Shown piece by piece: positions 6,571-11,554 of a stretch of 11,554 bases of DNA. Each line of letters begins with the position of its first letter. The stretch's first letter is position 1. Position numbers and translations under genes: made by a program. Below the pieces are notes generated by a model. It saw only the letters and a list, made by a program, of their open reading frames with translations, was not told where the DNA came from and searched no databases. Origin of the DNA: Actinobacteria bacterium 13_1_20CM_4_69_9 (lineage in GTDB: Bacteria; Actinomycetota; Thermoleophilia; Gaiellales; Gaiellaceae); NCBI GenBank assembly GCA_001920085.1, contig MNJC01000086.1, positions 1-11,554 of the forward strand, in the 5' to 3' direction.

Positions 6571-8300
6571 ACGCCGTCGCGCTCAAAGGACTGCTCGGAC
6601 GCAAGCTCCGCACCATCCTGACCGCGCTGGCGATCGTGCTCGGCGTCGCGATGATCAGCGGCACCTACATCCTCACCGACACGATCACCGCAGCGTTCAC
6701 GAACGTCGTCAGCGACTCGTATCAGAACTCGGATGCGGTCATCACCGGCAAGGTTGCATTCAAGAACACGAACAGCAACACGGAAGAGACGCCCGCGTTT
6801 CCGGCAGGCGTGCTGGCGAAAGTGCAGGCCCTTCCCGACGTGGCGGCCGCCGCCGGCGCGGTGGGCGACCAGCTCAAGCTGATCGACCGCAGCGGCAAGG
6901 TGATCTCCACGGGCGGCGGCGAGGCGATCGCAGCGAGCGTGGATCCACAGAACGACAAGCGCTTCAACCCGCTCGAGCTCGCCGCAGGCAAGTGGCCGGT
7001 CGGAAATGGCCAGATTGCGATCGACAAGCGAACGTCGGAGAAGCAGCACTACGCGGTCGGCGACACGATCGGGATCGCAGCGGACGACGGTGTCCGCCAG
7101 TTCGAGATCACCGGCATCGCGACCTACTCCGGCTCTTCGTCGATCGGCGCCTCGACGATCGCGATCTTCGACGTGCCGACCGCACAGCAGCTCTTCGACA
7201 AGGTCGGCAAGTTCGACAGCGTGCAGGTAGCCGCGAAGAACGGCGTCACGCAGGAGAAGCTGGCGCGCGAGATCCGGCCGCTCTTGCCGGCGACCGCGCA
7301 GGTCAAGACGGCCGTGGCGCAGACGCAGGAAGTCGTGGACAACGTGCACAGCGCGCTCGGCGTCCTCCAGAAGCTTCTGCTCGCGTTCGGCGTGATCGCC
7401 CTCTTCGTCGGCGCGTTCGTGATCGCGAACACGCTGTCGATCACGATCGCTCAGCGAATGCGGGAGTTCGCAACGCTGAGGACGATCGGCGGCTCGCGGC
7501 GGCAGGTCCTGCGCAGCGTGATGCTCGAGGCCCTCGTCATCGGACTGCTGGCGTCCGTGGCCGGGCTCTTCCTCGGGCTCGGCATCGCGAAGGCGCTCGA
7601 TGCGATGTTCTCCGCGATCGGCGTCAGCTTTCCGAAGACCGGGACCGTCTTCGCGACCCGCACGATCGTCGTCAGCATCGTGGTGGGCGTCGTCGTCACT
7701 CTGATCGCAAGCCTGAGACCGGCGATCAAGGCGACGCGGGTGCCTCCGATCGCGGCCGTGCGCGAAGGCGCGACCTTGCCCGTGACACGGCTCTCGCGCT
7801 TCGGCCCCGTGTTCTCGCTCGCGACGCTGGCACTCGGGATCCTGCTGCTCGTCTACGGCATCTTCGGAGGCGGGATGAGCACCACGGCCCGGCTGCTCGC
7901 GCTCGGCTTCGGCACGTTGATCCTCTTCGTCGGCGTTGCCGCGAACGCGAAGCGCGCGGTGCGCCCGCTCGCTTCCGTGCTCGGCTGGCCGGGCGCGCGG
8001 ATCGGCGGTCTCGCCGGGACGCTCGCCCGCGAGAATGCGATGCGAAACCCGAGCCGGACCGCGTCGACGGCATCGGCGCTGATGATCGGCCTGGCGCTGA
8101 TCACGTTCGTCGCAATCCTGGGGGCGGGGCTGCGCTCCTCCTTCAGCGACGCGGTGGACAAGCTGTTCGTCGCCGACTACGCGCTGACCGCCGAGAACGG
8201 CTTCCCCTCGACTGGCTACCCGGATCGGCAAACGCGTCCGCGCGTCTCGGCGCGAACGGCGCGTTCGTCGACAAGGACTACGCCAAGGACCACCATCTGA
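6567..8300 (+). CDS. FtsX-family ABC permease, N-terminal two thirds (gene broken near 8206)
   Basis: The membrane subunit of the exporter. Seen in order: an N-terminal helix (residues about 17-38, LTALAIVLGVAMISGTYIL), a large extracellular MacB-type periplasmic-core-like domain (about 40-265), then the first FtsX module with helices near 271-295, 317-345 and 365-385. Two further helices lie near 415-435 and 443-463, and the helix opening the second half is near 503-522 (ALMIGLALITFVAILGAGL). The sequence FATLRTIGGSRRQVLRSVMLEALVIG is spread over the usual coupling-helix region. Genuine sequence runs to ALTAENGF (about residue 545). The frame then changes, and 31 unrelated residues follow to the stop at 8300. 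The rest of the permease continues in another frame to 8989. It is preceded by the ATPase with an ATGA overlap. Confidence 0.9.
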   Translation: MNAVALKGLLGRKLRTILTALAIVLGVAMISGTYILTDTITAAFTNVVSDSYQNSDAVITGKVAFKNTNSNTEETPAFPAGVLAKVQALPDVAAAAGAVGDQLKLIDRSGKVISTGGGEAIAASVDPQNDKRFNPLELAAGKWPVGNGQIAIDKRTSEKQHYAVGDTIGIAADDGVRQFEITGIATYSGSSSIGASTIAIFDVPTAQQLFDKVGKFDSVQVAAKNGVTQEKLAREIRPLLPATAQVKTAVAQTQEVVDNVHSALGVLQKLLLAFGVIALFVGAFVIANTLSITIAQRMREFATLRTIGGSRRQVLRSVMLEALVIGLLASVAGLFLGLGIAKALDAMFSAIGVSFPKTGTVFATRTIVVSIVVGVVVTLIASLRPAIKATRVPPIAAVREGATLPVTRLSRFGPVFSLATLALGILLLVYGIFGGGMSTTARLLALGFGTLILFVGVAANAKRAVRPLASVLGWPGARIGGLAGTLARENAMRNPSRTASTASALMIGLALITFVAILGAGLRSSFSDAVDKLFVADYALTAENGFPSTGYPDRQTRPRVSARTARSSTRTTPRTTI

Positions 8301-8989
8301 GGCTCGGCTCGCCGATTCCCGTCACCACGCCGACGGGGAAGGTCCTCCGGTTGCGGCTGAAGGGGATCTTCGACCCGCCCAACGGCGGCTCGCCCTTCGG
8401 CAGCGTGACGATGTCCGCGGACACCTTCGACGCGAACTACGCGAGCCCACAGAACCTGATGACGTTGATCAACATCGTCGGTGGTGTGACGCCCGCGAAC
8501 ACCGCCCGGCTCGACCTCGCGTTGAACAGGTTCCCCGACGCGAAGGTGCAGACGTCCGCGCAGTTCAAGCAGGCCCAGGAAAAGGACATGAACCTCATCC
8601 TCAACGTCCTCTATGCGCTACTCGGGCTGTCGGTGATCATCAGCCTGTTCGGAGTCGTGAACACCCTCGTGCTCTCGGTCTTCGAACGAACGCGTGAGAT
8701 CGGGATGCTTCGCGCGGTGGGAATGACGCGCCGGCAGGTCCGGCGGATGATCCGCTACGAGAGCATCACGACCGCGCTGATCGGCGGCGCGCTCGGGATC
8801 CTCGTCGGGACGTTCCTGGCCGTCCTCACGACCCAGGCGCTCTCCGACCAGGGAGTCGTGCTCGCCATTCCGTGGGGCACGCTCGCGGTGCTCGTCGTGG
8901 CCACGATCGCCGCGGGAATCCTGGCGGCGATGTTCCCGGCCCGCCGTGCCTCGCGCCTCAACATCCTGAAGGCGCTGCAGTACGAATGA
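8206..8989 (+). pseudogene. C-terminal third of the same FtsX-family permease, displaced to another frame
   Basis: From about 8206 the +2-register frame reads LDWLPGSANASARLGANGAFVDKDYAKDHHL, the known start of the second extracellular domain's later half. It continues with TPTGKVLRLRLKGIFDPP and then the closing FtsX module. That module has helices in LYALLGLSVIISLFGVVNTLVL, SITTALIGGALGILVGTFLAV and LAVLVVATIAAGILAAMFPA, the coupling motif FERTREIGMLRAVGMTRRQVR, and the family-typical end ASRLNILKALQYE. It lacks its own start near the junction; GTG 8405 or ATG 8411 could give a fragment. Between ENGF and LDW, relatives carry a few dozen more residues, so this is a deletion with frameshift rather than a separate gene. 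The stop TGA overlaps the next ATG as ATGA. Confidence 0.85.
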
Positions 8990-10320
8990 GCCAGACTGCT
9001 GTTCCGACGGTGTCCCGGGCCTCGCGCCCGGGGCACCGTCAACTAGTCGTGTCCCGGGCCTCGCGCCCGCAACGCCGTCAACTCGTCGTCGCGGCAGCCC
9101 TTTTCGTCGTCGCACTGCACGTGCTCGACGACAGCTTCATCCAGCCGCAGCCGGGCACTTCCGCCGGGGACCATCTCGTCAGCGGCCTGGTGCCTGTGTT
9201 CGTGCTGTTGGCGGCTGCCGTCGCCTACCCGCGCCTTCGGCCGGGGCTCCGCGCATTGCTGGCGGCGCTGCTCGGCCTCTTCGGGCTCGCGGTCGGCATC
9301 GAGGCGGTCTACTACGCGCAGGCCGGCCGGCTCTCGGGTGACGACTACACCGGGCTCCTTGCGACGTTCGCCGGCGTGCTGCTGCTGGTCGTCGCTGCGA
9401 CGACGTTGTGGCGAACGCGCCGCGTCGACGACGACGTGCGCTGGCGGTACGGGCGGCGCCTCCTCCTCGTTGCCGCCTCCGTCGTGGGCGTGTACCTGAT
9501 CATCGGGCCGTTCCTCGTCAGTTACGTGTTGACGCACACCGCGCGCGCGTTCGTGCCCGTCGACCGGGTCGGAGCGCCCCACGAGGACGTGAGCTTCCGG
9601 ACGGCGGACGGCCTGCGCCTGCGGGGGTGGTACGTCCCCTCGAGGAACGGCGCGGCGGTCATCGCCTTCCCTGGACGGAAGGGCTCCCAGAAGCCGGCTC
9701 GGGTGCTCGCCAGGCACGGGTACGGCGTGCTTCTCTTCGACAGGCGCGGCGAGGGACAGAGCGACGGCGACCCCAACGCGTGGGGATGGGAGGGTTACCG
9801 CGACGTCGACGCCGCAGTCGCCTTCCTCCGGCGACGCGCGGACGTCGAGGATGCGCGGATCGGAGGCATCGGCCTGTCGGTCGGCGGCGAGATGATGCTG
9901 GAGGCGGCGGCGAGGTCGCGAGGCCTGAAGGCCGTCGTCTCGGAAGGGGCCGGGGAAAGGTCGGTTCGCGAGTTTCTCGACATGACGATCGGCGGCGCCG
10001 ACAAGTGGCTCGGGTTGCCCGGCTACGCGGCGCTCAGCACCGGGATCTCCCTCTTCTCGAATCACGCGCCGCCGCCCAGCCTGAAGGACCTCGTCGGTCG
10101 GATCGCGCCGACGCCCGTGTTCTTCATCTACGGCGAGCACGGTCAGGACGGGGAGCGCAACCTCAATCCGACGTACTTCGCCGAGGCGCACCGGCCCAAG
10201 TCCATCTGGGAGGTGTCCGGGAGCGGCCACGTCGGCGGCATCAACGCCCACCCGAGGGAGTACGAGCGACGCGTGGTCGGCTTCTTCGACCGAGCCCTGC
10301 TCGACGGGAAGTCGGAGTGA
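8986..10320 (+). CDS. Membrane-anchored alpha/beta hydrolase
   Basis: From ATG 8986 (overlapping the permease stop) this is 444 residues. The N-terminal half has about five membrane helices (roughly 35-50, 66-82, 88-106, 124-142, 161-181). Residues about 195-444 form an alpha/beta hydrolase: an FPGRKGS oxyanion-type loop, GYGVLLFDRRGEGQSDG, nucleophile elbow GLSVGGE with Ser298, a candidate acid in YGEHGQDGE, and catalytic His415 in GSGHVGG. The fold resembles the serine aminopeptidase/esterase type; the substrate is unknown. Translational coupling to the permease suggests it acts on the exported molecule or on membrane lipids (inference). Residues 9-34 are an in-frame tandem duplication (see the repeat). 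GTG 9010 and GTG 9049, the first codon of each unit, are alternative starts. Unlike its neighbours, it shows no sign of deletion. Confidence 0.85.
   Translation: MSQTAVPTVSRASRPGHRQLVVSRASRPQRRQLVVAAALFVVALHVLDDSFIQPQPGTSAGDHLVSGLVPVFVLLAAAVAYPRLRPGLRALLAALLGLFGLAVGIEAVYYAQAGRLSGDDYTGLLATFAGVLLLVVAATTLWRTRRVDDDVRWRYGRRLLLVAASVVGVYLIIGPFLVSYVLTHTARAFVPVDRVGAPHEDVSFRTADGLRLRGWYVPSRNGAAVIAFPGRKGSQKPARVLARHGYGVLLFDRRGEGQSDGDPNAWGWEGYRDVDAAVAFLRRRADVEDARIGGIGLSVGGEMMLEAAARSRGLKAVVSEGAGERSVREFLDMTIGGADKWLGLPGYAALSTGISLFSNHAPPPSLKDLVGRIAPTPVFFIYGEHGQDGERNLNPTYFAEAHRPKSIWEVSGSGHVGGINAHPREYERRVVGFFDRALLDGKSE
9010..9087 (+). repeat. In-frame 39-nt tandem duplication carrying a strong hairpin
   Basis: Two adjacent 39-base units (9010-9048 and 9049-9087) differ at only 5 positions and encode VSRASRP[GH/QR]RQLV twice in the hydrolase N-terminus. 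Unit 1 contains a near-perfect stem: arm GTGTCCCGGGC (9010-9020), loop CTCGC, arm GCCCGGGGCAC (9026-9036), 11 pairs with one G-T wobble. In unit 2 the right arm is altered by four substitutions, so the stem is shortened. The compact palindrome resembles a REP-type element. Confidence 0.85.
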
Positions 10321-11018
10321 CTGCCGGCCGCGTCGTGCTCGTGGTGCTCGGCTGCCTCGTCTCGCTCGTGGGCCTCGCGGCGCTCGCCGGCGGCGTCGCG
10401 CTGCTCGTGGCCGACCACACCCAGCGGGACTCCGACGGCTTCTTCTCCAGCGCGTCCGAGAGATACAGGAGCGGCGGCTACGCGCTCGTGTCCGACAGGC
10501 TGGACGTCGGCACCGACGGGCCCGACCGCGTGTTCGAGCACGGCCGGTTGGCCACGTTGCGCGTCCGCGGCTCGAACACATCGCCGCGGAAGCTGTTCAT
10601 CGGCATCGCTCCGACGAAACGAGTCGACACGTATCTCGCAGGAACGAGCTACGACACAGTGACCGACATCGACCTCGACCCGTTCAGCCTCCGGTATCGA
10701 CCGGTCACAGGGACATCCGCGCCGCGACCCCCGCGAGCGAGCAACATCTGGGCTGTCGCCGCCAGCGGCGTCGGCCGGCAAACGCTCGAGTGGAAGGTCG
10801 CGAAGGGCGACTGGTCGGTGGTCGTCATGAATGCCGACGCGTCGCGGAACGTCGACGCGAGCATCAGTCTCGGGGCGAAGATCCGCTTCGTCCTCTGGTT
10901 GGGGCTCGGCGTGCTGCTCTTCGGGCTGCTGGTGCTTGCCGGCGGCGCAGCGCTGATCTACGCCGGCGCGCGTCGCCGCCGAGTCGCGGCCGAGAGCCCG
11001 GCGTTCTCGCAGGGTTAG
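10317..11018 (+). CDS. Membrane protein with an N- and a C-terminal helix and an extracytoplasmic middle domain
   Basis: Starts at GTG 10317, overlapping the hydrolase stop as GTGA, and is 233 residues. A long N-terminal helix (about 5-32, VVLVVLGCLVSLVGLAALAGG) is followed by about 150 polar residues. A second helix (about 183-213, VLWLGLGVLLFGLLVLAGGAALIYAG) and a basic RRRR tail end the protein. The middle contains the phrases KLFIGIAP, VDTYLAGTSYDTVTDIDLDPF, LRYRP, FW-like NIWAVAASG and WSVVVMNADASRNVD. I recognise these as typical of a family of uncharacterised actinobacterial membrane proteins, but I know no function. The N-terminal Cys is not in a lipobox. As the last gene of the coupled chain, it may be an accessory to the exporter (inference). 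Its TAG stop overlaps the stop of the convergent TetR gene. Confidence 0.8.
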   Translation: MTAGRVVLVVLGCLVSLVGLAALAGGVALLVADHTQRDSDGFFSSASERYRSGGYALVSDRLDVGTDGPDRVFEHGRLATLRVRGSNTSPRKLFIGIAPTKRVDTYLAGTSYDTVTDIDLDPFSLRYRPVTGTSAPRPPRASNIWAVAASGVGRQTLEWKVAKGDWSVVVMNADASRNVDASISLGAKIRFVLWLGLGVLLFGLLVLAGGAALIYAGARRRRVAAESPAFSQG

Positions 11019-11433
11019 GCTCGAGCCGCGCCGAGGCCTGCGAGCCCTCGGCGCCACGCCGCCTCGAGGTCGGCGTTGGTCGGAAAGCGTCCGTCGAGCT
11101 CGAGGATCACCATGCCGTGCGCGAATGCCCAGACGGCGCGAGCGAGGTCCGTGTCGCCGCCGGCGGCGTCGACCAGGGGTCGAGCCGCGCGTTCTTCGGT
11201 TCCGGGCGTCAGGGCAGCTCGCGGTAGCGGCCCGTCCGTCATCACCCGGTACAGGTGCGGATGCGCGCGGGCAAAGCTCCGTACGTGTTGCCGATCGACG
11301 CCAGGCTCGCGCTGCGCTCGCGCGGGGCCCGCTCTGCGAGATCCGCCCATTCCGCGAGACCGTCCGAGATCACCGCGCGGGCCGCTTCGACGATCTGCGC
11401 TCGGCGGGGCGAGTTTGCGGGTCGTCGCGACAC
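11015..11433 (-). pseudogene. TetR-family repressor missing its helix-turn-helix and frameshifted
   Basis: From GTG 11433 the minus strand reads RRAQIVEAARAVISDG, the usual first helix of a TetR regulator. It then goes directly to LAEWADLAERAPRERSASLASIGNTY, which normally lies after the DNA-binding domain. The segment carrying the helix-turn-helix, some 35-45 residues with an SLYKH-type recognition helix, is absent. Near 11280 the frame slips by one base: FARAHPHLYRVMTDGPLP and the WHG-type ligand-binding C-terminus (LARAVWAFAHGMVILELDGRFP) continue in a second frame to TAA at 11015-11017. One extra C, giving TACCGG on the minus strand, would restore the frame. As read, it cannot bind DNA as a normal TetR protein. 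It may have controlled one of the neighbouring units. Family identity is firm; the damage could be a sequence error. Confidence 0.8.
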
Positions 11434-11552
11434 CGCTGAGGAGCGGTTCGCCGCTCGATTTCGGTCTTGAGGTGGGCGAGACCGCTTTCGAGTCCACGGT
11501 CGAGCGTCTTCTGGAATAGACCGCGAAAGAGGCGCGCGACCAGACCGTCATA
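11370..11552 (-). CDS. C-terminal tail of an upstream gene, partial at right edge
   Basis: In the third minus-strand frame the edge sequence reads YDGLVARLFRGLFQKTLDRG and continues LESGLAHLKTEIERR, a convincing amphipathic protein tail. The frame then runs on through about 25 arginine-rich residues overlapping the TetR start, stopping at TGA 11370-11372. The 60-odd-base overlap is unusual; the native stop was probably just after EIERR and lost by a base change or indel. The helix resembles the C-terminus of SRPBCC/polyketide-cyclase-like proteins, often found beside TetR genes, but too little is visible to assign it. Confidence 0.45.
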   Translation of the reverse strand, partial: YDGLVARLFRGLFQKTLDRGLESGLAHLKTEIERRTAPQRCRDDPQTRPAERRSSKRPAR

Positions 11553-11554
11553 CG

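Noticed and set aside
6099..8231. 710-codon minus-strand open frame opposite the transporter genes
   Set aside because: The translation is a low-complexity Arg/Asp/Glu/His mix with no motifs, while the plus strand encodes clear ATPase and permease domains.
9043..10581. 512-codon minus-strand open frame opposite the hydrolase
   Set aside because: It has the same shadow composition, and the plus-strand hydrolase has a complete catalytic motif set.
1..11554. CRISPR array, tRNA/rRNA genes, insertion sequence or prophage
   Set aside because: I saw no regularly spaced repeats, cloverleaf arms, transposase motifs or terminal inverted repeats. The only tandem repeat is the 39-base pair in the hydrolase gene.

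Overview
The window is very GC-rich, densely packed and bacterial. The histidine kinase, response regulator, FtsX-type permease and enoyl-ACP reductase all read like proteins of high-GC Actinomycetota, probably class Thermoleophilia (Gaiellales or Solirubrobacterales-like). That placement comes from remembered family sequences, not from a search.

Layout, left to right. (1) 1-1688, minus strand: a secreted subtilisin-like (S8) peptidase, cut by the left edge before its catalytic Ser. (2) 1687-3218, plus strand: a fabI-type enoyl-ACP reductase whose ATG shares two bases with the peptidase ATG, then an unrecognised multi-pass membrane protein. (3) 3326-5594: a two-component system, with a membrane histidine kinase of the HisKA_3/HATPase_c type and a NarL/LuxR-type response regulator. 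(4) 5722-11018: a chain of four coding units joined by ATGA, ATGA and GTGA overlaps: MacB/LolD-type ABC ATPase, FtsX-family permease, membrane-anchored alpha/beta hydrolase, and a small protein with one membrane helix at each end. (5) 11015-11552, minus strand: a broken TetR-family regulator, preceded by the C-terminal tail of another gene.

How the genes may work together: a two-component system beside an FtsX-type ABC exporter recalls envelope-stress or peptide-detoxification modules such as BceRS-BceAB. Here the transporter is translationally chained to a hydrolase carrying about five membrane helices and to a two-helix membrane protein. A membrane-associated export or processing module is a reasonable inference. 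The substrate cannot be read from sequence.

The most striking property is a series of short losses inside otherwise well-conserved genes. FabI lacks about 51 residues, including both Tyr and the Lys of its active site. The kinase C-terminus, the intergenic gap and the start of the response regulator have collapsed into one junction. The permease lacks a few dozen residues and changes frame. TetR lacks most of its helix-turn-helix and carries a separate 1-nt frameshift. The four junctions lie near 2119, 4968, 8206 and 11363, roughly one per 3 kb, and three look compatible with short direct repeats at the break. Either this is real microhomology-mediated decay or, at least as likely, an assembly or amplification artefact. 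This must be settled before any of these genes is called inactive.

No RNA genes, CRISPR arrays, insertion sequences or phage genes were seen. The gaps without genes are all short: 2308-2378, 3219-3325 and 5595-5721.
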